Source of the DNA: CAVSLM01 sp963728895
GTDB taxonomy: Bacteria; Pseudomonadota; Gammaproteobacteria; JBBQDK01
Assembly: GCA_963728895.1 (NCBI GenBank)
Contig: CAVSLM010000007.1
Location: 124,001-188,000, forward strand
DNA: 64,000 bases
Direction: 5' to 3'
Shown here: in pieces, positions 27,031-35,326 of the stretch
Layout: every line of letters starts with the position of its first letter
Numbering within the stretch: position 1 is the stretch's first letter
Translations under genes and position numbers: made by a program
Notes under the pieces: generated by a model
What the model was told of the DNA's origin: nothing
The model's input: only the letters and a program-made list of their open reading frames with translations
Database searches by the model: none

Positions 27031-28950
27031 TTGCGCTACATCGTGCCCCGAATCTTCCCGAGCGCGCAAGCCGCGCATCCTGCCGTCCTGCTGGTATTGC
27101 TGCTCGGCCTGCTGGCAGGCGGCTGTGCCACCCGCGAACCTCCCGCACCCACACCCGCACAGCTGCCGCCGCAGGCGCTCGATCTCGCGCACCAGTTGCA
27201 GGCGGCCGGCGACAACGTCGGTGCGGCACGCGAGTACGAGCGTCTGGCGCAATCTGCAGCCTCTCCGCTGCGCGAGCAGTTGTTGCTCGATGCCGCCGAT
27301 GCCCAGCTTCGCGGCGGCCAGTTGAAGCAGGCACAGCGCCTGCTCGAGCACCTCGAGCTGACCGGCGCCGCCAGCGACCTCGATACCCGCAAGCGGGCAT
27401 TGAGCGCAGACCTGGCACTGTCGTCGGGTGAACCGGAACGTGCGCTGGAACTGATTCCGGCCACACCGACGGGTGTTTCCCCCTCGCTGCAGGTGAGAAT
27501 GCACGAGATCCGCGCCAGGGCCTATCTCGCGGTGGGCAATGCGCTGGAAAGCGCCCGCGAGCGCGTGATCCTCGAGCCGCTGTTGCGGAGCCCGGAGGCG
27601 GTGAGCGAAAACCATCGCGCCATCTGGCAGGCACTGGGGGGCATGACCGATCAGGCGCTGGCGGAATTGCAGCGCGGTGTCCCGCCGGATGTGTTCACCG
27701 GCTGGATGGAGCTGGTACGCATCTCGCGCATCGCTCCACGCGACCCGGGGCGCTACGAGACCCTGCTGCAGGGCTGGCGGGAACGCTACGCCGGACATCC
27801 GGCCACGGCGGACCTGGGCGGGGCTGCCCAGTTGCCGACCGCGGCGGTCGGTATGCCGGCACAGCTGGCACTGCTCCTCCCCTTCTCCGGCGAATTCTCC
27901 AGCCAGGCGGCAACCCTGCGGGACGGCTTTCTCACTGCCTATTACAGTGTTCGCCGCAGCGGACCGGTTCCGGCACTGCGCATCTACGACACCGCCCGGG
28001 CGAGCGGAATCCGCGAAGTGTACGAACGCGCCGTCGCCGACGGTGCCGGCCTCGTAGTCGGGCCGCTGAGCAAGAAGGCGGTCGCCGAGCTTGCAAGCTC
28101 CGGACCGCTCAGCGTTCCGGTCCTGGCGCTGAACTATCTGGATGCGACGGCGGCGGCACCGCCGGCACAGTTCTATCAGTTCGGATTGCTACCCGAGGAC
28201 GAGGCCCGACAGGCCGCAGAGCGCGCATCGCTGGACGGCAGGTCGCGCGCCGTGGCCCTGATCCCTGACGGCGAATGGGGTATGCGTCTGCTGGAAAGTT
28301 TCCGCCGGCGTTTCGGGGAGCTCGGCGGAACCCTGCTGGGCTATGAATCCTACAGTCCCACCGAAAGTGATTTCTCGACACCGATCCAGCGGCTGCTGCG
28401 GGTCGACTTCGCGGCCAAGACCCGGCGCACCGACGTCGACATGCTGTTCATCGTTGCTTATCCGCGCCAGGCCCGCCTGATCCGCCCGCAGCTGCTCTTC
28501 CAGTACGCGGGAGACCTGCCGGTCTATACCACTTCCCACGCGTATGCCGGTCATGCAGATCCCGCAGTCGACGGCGACCTGGACGGGGTGATGTTCTGCG
28601 ACATACCCTGGCTGCTGCCCGCGCAGGGTGACCCGCCGATCGACCGCCAGCTGCTGCAGCGGCTCTGGCCGCAGTCCTCGGGCAACGAGGCGCGGCTCTA
28701 CGCGCTCGGCATGGACGCTTTCACGGTCCTTCCCTATCTGGGCAGCCTGGGGGATGCGTCCTCCACCGGAGTCCCGGGCTGGACCGGCAGCGTGTCCGCC
28801 GATGCCGAACGGCGCCTGCATCGGCAGCTGCGATGGGCGCGCTTCGAGAACGGGACACCGCGACTGATCGAAACGGCCGCACCCGTGCAGGGGGGCGAAA
28901 CTGCGCCGTCGAACCCGGCCGATCTGTTGTCCGCTCCGCCGCTGCGATGA
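27031..28950 (+). CDS. lpoA: Penicillin-binding protein activator LpoA
   Basis: 639 residues. The signal ends in a lipobox (LLAGGC, cysteine about residue 32), so it is an outer-membrane lipoprotein. The N-terminal part is helical and TPR-like (AGDNVGAAREYERLAQ, AQRLLEHLEL); the C-terminal part is a periplasmic-binding-protein fold (QLALLLPFSGEFSSQAATLR, AGLVVGPLSKKAVAEL). LpoA reaches through the periplasm to stimulate PBP1A. The start is a TTG at 27031. It is divergent from rsmI, its standard neighbour. Confidence 0.93.
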   Translation: MRYIVPRIFPSAQAAHPAVLLVLLLGLLAGGCATREPPAPTPAQLPPQALDLAHQLQAAGDNVGAAREYERLAQSAASPLREQLLLDAADAQLRGGQLKQAQRLLEHLELTGAASDLDTRKRALSADLALSSGEPERALELIPATPTGVSPSLQVRMHEIRARAYLAVGNALESARERVILEPLLRSPEAVSENHRAIWQALGGMTDQALAELQRGVPPDVFTGWMELVRISRIAPRDPGRYETLLQGWRERYAGHPATADLGGAAQLPTAAVGMPAQLALLLPFSGEFSSQAATLRDGFLTAYYSVRRSGPVPALRIYDTARASGIREVYERAVADGAGLVVGPLSKKAVAELASSGPLSVPVLALNYLDATAAAPPAQFYQFGLLPEDEARQAAERASLDGRSRAVALIPDGEWGMRLLESFRRRFGELGGTLLGYESYSPTESDFSTPIQRLLRVDFAAKTRRTDVDMLFIVAYPRQARLIRPQLLFQYAGDLPVYTTSHAYAGHADPAVDGDLDGVMFCDIPWLLPAQGDPPIDRQLLQRLWPQSSGNEARLYALGMDAFTVLPYLGSLGDASSTGVPGWTGSVSADAERRLHRQLRWARFENGTPRLIETAAPVQGGETAPSNPADLLSAPPLR

Positions 28951-28988
28951 GCCGCTGGCGCAGTCTCAGCTCGTCAATGAGCCGTGCA

Positions 28989-29715
28989 TCAGCAGGCGGA
29001 GCCGGCGTGCGCTATGCCTGCCGTTCCGAGCAGCGATTCGGTGCACTCCAGGAAACGCATCATTTCCCCCGCCGGTACCGGTCGGCTGACGAGATAGCCC
29101 TGTAGGCCGTCACAGCCCTCGGCACGCAGATACGCGAGCTGCGACAGTTCCTCCACACCCTCGGCCACCACTGTCAGTTCCAGACTGTGGGCGAGGACAA
29201 TCATCGCCCGGACGATCGCCGTATCCTCGGCATCGTGGGGGATTCCGCGGACGAACGTGCGGTCGATTTTCAGGGCGCTGATGGGGAAGCGCTTGAGGTA
29301 GGCAAGCGAAGAGTAGCCGGTACCGAAGTCGTCGATGGAGATGGCTATTCCCATCGCCGACAGTGCGCCCAGGATTTCGATGCTCCTGTAGACTTCCACC
29401 ATCGCCGAGCTCTCGGTGATTTCCAGGCACAGAGCCCCTCAGGGTCGAGCCCGGTCTGTTGCAGAATCTGTGCGACGCTGTCCACCAGCCCTGCCTGTCG
29501 CAACTGTCGCGCAGCCAGGTTGACCGAGACCTTGATCGGACCATAGCCGCGATCACGCCATGCCCGGTTCTGCAGACAGGCCGCGCGCAGCGTCCACGCT
29601 CCGATGCGTTCGATCAGACCGGTTTCCTCGGCAAGAGGGAGATACAACGGGTGGTTCGGCGCGGGCCCCGCCAATGATCGGCATCGCAGCGCGCACTCGG
29701 ATGCTCTCCTCCAGC
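28989..29715 (-). pseudogene. Remnant of an EAL-domain (c-di-GMP phosphodiesterase) protein
   Basis: About 240 residues of an EAL domain without its N-terminal signalling part. Conserved pieces are PLAEETGLIERIGAWTL, VSVNLAARQL, LEITES, SIDDFGTGYSSLAYLKRFP, LKIDRTFV and VVAEGVEE. The frame slips near 29430, inside GLCLEITES. The first catalytic glutamate segment appears as ECALRC instead of the usual EALLRW. No GGDEF, PAS or membrane part precedes it: the coding signal runs straight into a pilin fragment. It looks like the leftover of a larger gene; enzymatic activity is doubtful. Confidence 0.7.
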
Positions 29716-29970
29716 GGCACAGTGCCGGGAAGCTCGGCCGGCAGGCTCTGCGGCAGTTCTGAAGTGGTCGGTGTGATAATGCTCGATGAGAAGCTCCACG
29801 TTGACGATGTCGCGCTTCGCCGCTTCGATGCGCTGTCCATCGACCACGCTCATATAGGAGGTCGCGGCGACACCCATCAGGATGACCGCGACGGCAACAG
29901 CAGCGACGACCTCCAGCAGCGTGAATCCACGGCAGCGGCCACGGCAGGATGCCGATTCTTGAATGCTCAT
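29703..29970 (-). pseudogene. Truncated type IV pilin/pseudopilin fragment fused to EAL remnant
   Basis: From an ATG at 29970 the product has a prepilin cleavage site and hydrophobic helix (GFTLLEVVAAVAVAVILMG) followed by a pilin-type helix (RIEAAKRDIVNVELLIEHYH). The frame slips near 29763; the next segment LPQSLPAELPGTVPL resembles the short loop of minor pilins before the usual DPWG motif, but that motif is absent and EAL-domain sequence follows. The gene is therefore a truncated pilin joined to a truncated EAL protein, probably by deletion, or by misassembly. Confidence 0.6.
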
Positions 29971-30538
29971 GCCTGCTCTGTTGGGCAGGGGCGTATCGCC
30001 ACTCGGGAGCGTTTCGTGACACGCAGGCGCCATGGTCATTGATCGGACGATTCCTGAATCGAAAGCCGATGGACTGTGCCTGAGAAATGGACCCGGCGGA
30101 GATGTCACTCCCCTGTTGCGCCTGTCCGATCCGGACCGGGTCCTGGGCAGACCGCGCTGCGGCGCACGGTCGGAAGCGTTCGTCCCCGCAGGTCTTTCCT
30201 TGAGGCCCGGTTCGACCGCAGGCATCGGATCTCGGTTAGCCGGTCCCCTGAGCGAGCGCCGCCCTGCGTGCATGGATCAATGTTCTGGAAACGGCGCGCA
30301 ATCCTGGTAGGATTCCACCGCACCACGATTCACCAGACGGATACGCGAAGTCTGACAACATGGGCCGCGCTCTAAATGGGAAGTTGTTTTTGATGCGTGG
30401 CGAATTCGCAAGGCGGTCCATGAGGCGTCGGGAGCGCCCGGAACGATGCGGATGCACGCTGCCTGCGCCATCGCAGGTCGACATGATTGCGGCGGCGTCC
30501 CCGTACCTGGTCGCCGGGGCGTGCGCTCGGCCGCTGCG
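29971..30538. other. Gene-free stretch upstream of yraN
   Basis: About 570 bases. Open frames crossing it have no family features. It should hold the promoter of the yraN-diaA-dolP run and of the pilin remnant. No repeat or clear terminator was recognised. Confidence 0.35.
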
Positions 30539-30901
30539 ATGAGCTCGACCCGCGCGCAGGGCGAGCGCGCCGAAACTCTGGCGTGCGGGTTCCTGGAGCG
30601 GCATGGCCTGCGGCTGCTGGCGCGTAATTATCGCTGCGCCCGCGGCGAGCTCGATCTGATCATGCGTGACGGGTCCACGCTCGTGTTCGTCGAGGTGCGC
30701 TACCGCAAGGGCCATCGCTACGGCAGCGCCGCCGAAAGCGTGGACGCGCGCAAGCGCGGCCGTCTCACCGCCACGGCGTCGCACTATCTGCAGTCGAACC
30801 CGCGCGCGGCGCTTGCTCCGGCACGCTTCGATGTCGTGTGTGTGACACCGGGCGCGGGCGGCGAGCACGTGGAGTGGATCCGGGACGCCTTCGGTCCCTG
30901 A
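30539..30901 (+). CDS. yraN: UPF0102 (YraN) nuclease-fold protein
   Basis: 120 residues from an ATG at 30539. Family signatures are GERAETLACGFLERHGLRLL, ARNYRCARGELDLIMRD and LVFVEVRYR, which together form the endonuclease-like fold of YraN (E-x-D-ExK arrangement: GELDLI and VEVRYR). The function is not established; a DNA-related role has been proposed. It is followed closely by diaA and dolP, as in Escherichia coli. Confidence 0.93.
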   Translation: MSSTRAQGERAETLACGFLERHGLRLLARNYRCARGELDLIMRDGSTLVFVEVRYRKGHRYGSAAESVDARKRGRLTATASHYLQSNPRAALAPARFDVVCVTPGAGGEHVEWIRDAFGP

Positions 30902-30929
30902 GCGAATTCGCAATCGGACGATTTCATCG

Positions 30930-31523
30930 ATGGACCTCCTGCAATACATCCGCAAGAACTTCGAAGAGAGCATCCAGACCAAGCAGACGGCGCTGGAGCT
31001 TACGGCCCCGGCGATCGCACGCGCTGCGCAGGCCGTTACCCATGCCCTGCTCGGAGGTCACAAGGTGCTCAGCTGCGGCAACGGCGGCTCGGCTGCCGAC
31101 GCGCAGCACTTCTGCTCGGAAATGCTCAACCGGTTCGAGACCGAACGCGCCGGGCTGCCCGCCATCGCGATCACCACCGACAGCTCGACCCTGACCTCGA
31201 TCGCCAACGACTATCAGTTCTCCTACGTCTTCGCCAAACAGATCCGCGCGCTGGGGCAGAGCGGCGACGTGCTGCTGGCCATTACGACCAGCGGCAATTC
31301 CGGTAACATACTGGAGGCCGTCGACGCGGCGCACGAGCGCGGCATGATCGTCGTCGGTCTCACCGGCCGTGACGGTGGCGTGATGTCCGCGATGCTCGAA
31401 GAACCGGACGTCGAGATTCAGGTCCCGGGCCCATCGACGGCCCGCATCCAGGAAACACACCTGCTGGTGATTCACTGCCTGTGCGATCTGATCGATCGCC
31501 AGCTCTTGGGACAGGAGACATGA
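30930..31523 (+). CDS. diaA: SIS-domain DnaA initiator-associating protein DiaA (phosphoheptose isomerase-like)
   Basis: 197 residues with a sugar-isomerase (SIS) fold: SCGNGGSAADAQHFCSEM and ITTSGNSGNILEAVDAAHE. It is closely similar to GmhA, but its place between yraN and dolP points to DiaA, which binds DnaA and regulates replication initiation. Whether the protein also isomerises sedoheptulose 7-phosphate cannot be told from sequence. It is 28 bases downstream of yraN. Confidence 0.88.
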   Translation: MDLLQYIRKNFEESIQTKQTALELTAPAIARAAQAVTHALLGGHKVLSCGNGGSAADAQHFCSEMLNRFETERAGLPAIAITTDSSTLTSIANDYQFSYVFAKQIRALGQSGDVLLAITTSGNSGNILEAVDAAHERGMIVVGLTGRDGGVMSAMLEEPDVEIQVPGPSTARIQETHLLVIHCLCDLIDRQLLGQET

Positions 31524-31527
31524 GCGT

Positions 31528-32115
31528 ATGCATCAAAGAATGGCGTTGCTGGTGGCGGGCTCTGCGCTGGCGATGGCGCTGCAGGGCTGCGCCCCGGTGG
31601 TGGTCGGCGGAGTGGCTATGGGCGCCGCCATTGTTCACGATCGGCGCACCAGCGGGACGGTGGTCGAGGATCAGAACATCGAGATCAAGGCCTACGAGGC
31701 GTTGCGTTCGGATGCCGATGTGCATGAGCAATCCCACATCAACGTGACGAGCTACAACCTCGCGGTGCTGCTCACCGGAGAGACACCGACGCCGGCGCTC
31801 AAGGAGCGCGCGGGGGCACTGGTGAAGGATGTCGAGCGCGTGAAGCACGTCTATAACGAACTGGTGATTGCGGCGCCAAGCTCGTTCATGAACCGCAGCA
31901 GTGATACCGTGATCACCGGAAAGGTGAAGACCAGCCTGTTCTCGGTCGAGGACCTTCCGGGCTTCGACCCCACCCGGGTGAAGGTGGTCACGGAGAACGG
32001 CACCGTATTCCTGATGGGCCTGGTCACGCAAGCGGAAGCCGACGCCGTCACGGAGACCGTCCGCAGTGTCGGCGGCGTGCAGCGGGTCGTCAAGCTGTTC
32101 GAGTACATCGGCTGA
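31528..32115 (+). CDS. dolP: BON-domain outer-membrane lipoprotein DolP (YraP)
   Basis: 195 residues. The signal peptide ends in a lipobox (ALQGC, Cys about residue 21). Two BON domains follow, each with a phospholipid-binding pattern: the first around INVTSYNLAVLLTGE, the second around VTENGTVFLMGLVTQAEADA. DolP supports outer-membrane integrity and the BAM complex. It begins four bases after the diaA stop, completing the yraN-diaA-dolP set. Confidence 0.93.
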   Translation: MHQRMALLVAGSALAMALQGCAPVVVGGVAMGAAIVHDRRTSGTVVEDQNIEIKAYEALRSDADVHEQSHINVTSYNLAVLLTGETPTPALKERAGALVKDVERVKHVYNELVIAAPSSFMNRSSDTVITGKVKTSLFSVEDLPGFDPTRVKVVTENGTVFLMGLVTQAEADAVTETVRSVGGVQRVVKLFEYIG

Positions 32116-32158
32116 GTGCGCGTCGCCTTCGTCGGCCAGTGCCCGAGCCTTATCCGCA

Positions 32159-34030
32159 ATGGCCACCGTCCAGCATTCCCTCCCCGGCACGTTTCTCGAC
32201 GCGCTCACCCGGCGGGTGGGCGCGCCCGGGGTGCTCACCGACCCGGCCGACTGCTGGGCCTACGGCTACGACAACAGCCGCCGCCACGCGCTCCCCCAGG
32301 CCGTGGTATTCGCCACCGCCCATGAGCAGGTGCGCGATGTCGTGCATTTGTGCAACACGCATGGCATCGCCCTGATCGCCCGCGGGCGCGGAACGGGAAC
32401 CACCGGCGCGACGGTTCCGATCTCGGGCGGGCTGGTACTGTCGCTCGAGCGCATGGATCGGATTGTCGCGGTCGACCCGGAGAACCGCGTGCTGATCGCC
32501 GAGCCCGGCGCCACCAACCAGGCAGTGCAGGAGGCGGCGGCAGCACATGGTTTCTTCTGGCCACCCGATCCCACCAGCGCCGCCTATTGCACGCTCGGCG
32601 GCAATCTCGCCTACAACTCCGCGGGCCCGCGTGCGGTCAAGTACGGCACGCCGCGGGAAAACACCCTGGGCCTGCGCGCCGTCACCGGTGCCGGGGAAGA
32701 GATCCGTACCGGCGTATACACGACCAAGGGCGTGGTCGGCTATGACCTCACCCGGCTGCTGATCGGCTCGGAGGGAACGCTGGCGATCATTACCGAGGCA
32801 ACCCTGAAGCTCATGCCGGTTCCCGAGGCCAGGACCACGCTGCAGGCGGTCTACGGCGACGTGCGCGCGGCGGCTACGGCCGTCTCGCGCATCATGGCGC
32901 AGCCGGTGACACCCTGCGCGGTGGAGTTCATGGACGCCGGAGCCATCGAGATGATTCGCGCCCACTCGCAAGCCAACCTGCCCCACGGTGCCGGTGCACT
33001 GCTGATCATCGAGGTGGACGGTCCGCGCGCCTGCCTGCAAAGCGCCGCAGAGGCGGTTCGCAATGCCGCCGCGGTCCCCGGGCTGCTGCGCTTCGACGAT
33101 CCGAAGGATCCGGAGGAAGTTCGCCGCCTGTGGGACACGCGCAAGGCGCTCTCGCCGGCACTGCGTACCATCGCACCCAAGAAGATCAACGAAGACGTGG
33201 CGGTGCCGGTGTCGCACATTGCACATCTCATCGAGGGCCTCGAACGTCTTTCGCAGGAGCTGGCCATCACCATCGTCAACTTCGGCCACGCGGGCAACGG
33301 CAACATACATGTCAACCTGCTGGTCGATCCGGACGATCCGGTGCAGATGGAAAATGCTCGCCGCTGTCTCGACCGGGTGTTCGATCTGGTGCTTGCCCTG
33401 GGCGGAACGCTCTCAGGCGAGCACGGCATCGGCCTCGAGAAGCGCGACTACATCGCGCGCGAGATCGATGCGACCACGCTGGCACTCATGAGGCGCATCA
33501 AGACGCAGTTCGATCCCAAGGGGCTGCTCAATCCCGGCAAGATGTTTCCCGACCCGTCGCTTGATCCACGGCGCGGGCCAGGATCGGCCGTGCGGCCCCG
33601 TGCCCGCCGCCCTCAGGCAAAACCGACCAGCAGGGCCCCGGGAATGCGCCGGCGCACGGCGCGGGAAAGCTCGCCGCACACGCCATGGCGGTGGCGGTGG
33701 GAGATCCAAAGCAGGTTGAGCGGAACATTCAGCTCGACGAACACCACGACTTCGGAAAATGCGACGCACACCTCATGCACGTCGCGGATGGTCTGCTGCA
33801 CGAGCGGCGGGGGCTGGCTGCGCAGCCTGGGTATGATCATCATGAAATCGGCAAGCGCCCGGTCGTGCTCGTCCCTGACCGGCACCCGCTTGCGCAGCGG
33901 CTCGCCGCCGCCCGTGACACCAAAAGCCAATTCGGGAAGCGTCATCTGCAGATCTCCGCAGCACTACCCATCGGGCTGGCGAGGGATTCGTGGCCCGGCA
34001 ACGCACGCGCGGTACGGACGGAGAAGATAG
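32159..34030 (+). CDS. FAD-linked oxidase, GlcD/D-lactate dehydrogenase type (3' end uncertain)
   Basis: The first about 465 residues are a complete FAD-linked oxidase: the FAD-binding PCMH domain with GRGTGTTGATVPISGG and GGNLAYNSAGPRAVKYG, then the C-terminal domain with FGHAGNGNIHVNLLV, SGEHGIGLEKRDY and LLNPGKMFP. Such enzymes oxidise 2-hydroxy acids (glycolate or D-lactate) and pass electrons to the respiratory chain. The family normally stops near 33560; here the frame runs on 155 codons through low-complexity Arg-rich sequence that is antisense to another likely gene. A TGA lies in another frame at about 33572, so a missed indel near the end is likely. The exact substrate is not known. 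Confidence 0.85.
   Translation: MATVQHSLPGTFLDALTRRVGAPGVLTDPADCWAYGYDNSRRHALPQAVVFATAHEQVRDVVHLCNTHGIALIARGRGTGTTGATVPISGGLVLSLERMDRIVAVDPENRVLIAEPGATNQAVQEAAAAHGFFWPPDPTSAAYCTLGGNLAYNSAGPRAVKYGTPRENTLGLRAVTGAGEEIRTGVYTTKGVVGYDLTRLLIGSEGTLAIITEATLKLMPVPEARTTLQAVYGDVRAAATAVSRIMAQPVTPCAVEFMDAGAIEMIRAHSQANLPHGAGALLIIEVDGPRACLQSAAEAVRNAAAVPGLLRFDDPKDPEEVRRLWDTRKALSPALRTIAPKKINEDVAVPVSHIAHLIEGLERLSQELAITIVNFGHAGNGNIHVNLLVDPDDPVQMENARRCLDRVFDLVLALGGTLSGEHGIGLEKRDYIAREIDATTLALMRRIKTQFDPKGLLNPGKMFPDPSLDPRRGPGSAVRPRARRPQAKPTSRAPGMRRRTARESSPHTPWRWRWEIQSRLSGTFSSTNTTTSENATHTSCTSRMVCCTSGGGWLRSLGMIIMKSASARSCSSLTGTRLRSGSPPPVTPKANSGSVICRSPQHYPSGWRGIRGPATHARYGRRR
33613..33945 (-). CDS. Conserved-looking hypothetical protein
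   Basis: 110 residues from an ATG at 33945 with a GGAG ribosome site eight bases upstream. The sequence MTLPELAFGVTGGGEPLRK then DFMMIIPRLRSQPPPLVQQT and VVVFVELNVPLNLLWIS is balanced in composition, unlike the Arg-rich extension of the FAD oxidase frame it overlaps. No family was recognised. It is the better candidate for this stretch, but one of the two overlapping frames is probably not translated. Confidence 0.5.
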   Translation of the reverse strand: MTLPELAFGVTGGGEPLRKRVPVRDEHDRALADFMMIIPRLRSQPPPLVQQTIRDVHEVCVAFSEVVVFVELNVPLNLLWISHRHRHGVCGELSRAVRRRIPGALLVGFA

Positions 34031-34247
34031 CCTGCAAGCGCAGAGTGCGGCAAGGAAAGTCCATCGCCCTGCCCGCGGTACCGAGTGCCGCCCGCGGCGC
34101 TCACGCCTGACGGACAGCACAAACGCCAGCCGCGACGGCGACTTTCGGCTGATGATAGTGCAAGAAAAGGGGCGCCCGTGATTATCCGCCCACCGCTTTG
34201 GCGCCAGCGGCCGCCCCTAGGCTCGTTCCTGCCAACGGGAAGGAGCG
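33946..34247. other. Short gene-free stretch
   Basis: About 300 bases between two minus-strand genes. It should hold the promoter of the hypothetical gene at 33945 and the end of the SpoIIAA-like transcript. Nothing else was recognised. Confidence 0.3.
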
Positions 34248-34607
34248 TCAGTTCTCCTGGACCCACTGCCAGGCGTCGTCGCGTTCGCCGACCTCGAAGA
34301 AACGGAGCTTGGTACGTACGAACGTCACGCCATTGCGAGCCCACGACTTCTCCTGCCTGCAATCTCCAACCACCGCCATGCGCTCGATGGCACTGCCGTT
34401 CTTGAGATTGAGCTTGAGCTCTTCGACCACCGCGCAAGGCTGTACGCCCTGCAGTTCTCTCAATTCCAGCAGCAAACGAATATTCTCCCACTGACTGAGC
34501 GCCTCTTCGACATGCGTGTTGAGCGTCGTGAAGTCATCACGTGTCACACGCCGGCTCATCAGGCAGCCCAGCAGATTCCCGTTGCTTGCCTCTAGCTTCT
34601 GGTACAT
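34248..34607 (-). CDS. SpoIIAA-like (STAS-fold) protein
   Basis: 119 residues. The pattern LEASNGNLLGCLMSRRVTRD, then IRLLLELRELQGVQPCAVVE, MAVVGDCRQEKSW and a C-terminal RFFEVGERDDAWQWVQEN matches the SpoIIAA-like family (small cytoplasmic STAS-fold proteins, often of unknown function). The end with aromatic DAWxWV is typical. It stands alone, with a long upstream gap. Confidence 0.8.
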   Translation of the reverse strand: MYQKLEASNGNLLGCLMSRRVTRDDFTTLNTHVEEALSQWENIRLLLELRELQGVQPCAVVEELKLNLKNGSAIERMAVVGDCRQEKSWARNGVTFVRTKLRFFEVGERDDAWQWVQEN

Positions 34608-35326
34608 GTTTTCGCTCCTCCTCGCTCCGCGATCGACGTCTGCATCACCGCGTGTTCCCGCCGTTTGCAGCTACGTCTCTTTTTGCCGGAGCTTATTCTC
34701 ACGGTAGCACGGCTGCAACGCAAAAAGAAGTTGGCGAAGTGTTCCGCCGGCAGTCGGCGGGGCCGCAAGCGCCGGCCTCAGACATGCAACCCAGCGCGCG
34801 AGCCGACACCAGGCAGAACTGGCGACAAAGATACAGGACGCCCCCGAAGGGGCGCCCCAAAACGCTGCGTCGCACCGGGACCGCTCGGACCGGCACGGCA
34901 CAGCGACCCGGCTGTCGACCCTGACTGCCGGGCAGCTCGCTGAGTGACGTCGTTGGAATGGGTCGAATCCCGGGCCTTCATGAGCACGTGCTTCCCTAGC
35001 ATCCTGTCGCCGCCACCCTGCGGTGGCTTGCGCCCCATGCTGGCCGCCTGTTCGGCTCTTAGCAGAGCAAACCACATACCGTTCTGGATATAAGGAGTAA
35101 GCAACGGAAATTTATGAACAAACAAATCCGCCGACTGGACCTTGACAGACACCGTTCTGACAAGATGTCATGACACTTGTGGCAGCCTAGCGTCTCACAG
35201 CGCTCGGCACCGCGGACCTGCAGTCTGGACCGCTATTTATCGACGTGGGAAGATCTGGCCAAAGCCTGTCACTCGCGTCATACTTCGCGGCAAAACGGAA
35301 GTCCTCACGAGTGCGACGGGGGAGCC
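34608..35326. other. Long intergenic region upstream of a sigma-54 type activator
   Basis: About 720 bases between divergent genes. On the minus strand there is a hairpin with a UUCG loop around 34836-34856 (GCGCCCC ttcg GGGGCG), followed by a short T-rich run, which could end a small transcript. No tRNA, repeat or convincing open frame was found. Promoters of both flanking genes must lie here; no TGGC-N8-TGC sigma-54 box was recognised. Confidence 0.35.

Noticed and set aside
34836..34856. UUCG-loop hairpin in the 34.6-35.3 kb gap as an sRNA terminator
   Set aside because: A stem alone without a visible promoter and with only a weak T-run is not enough to call a transcript; mentioned only within the gap entry.
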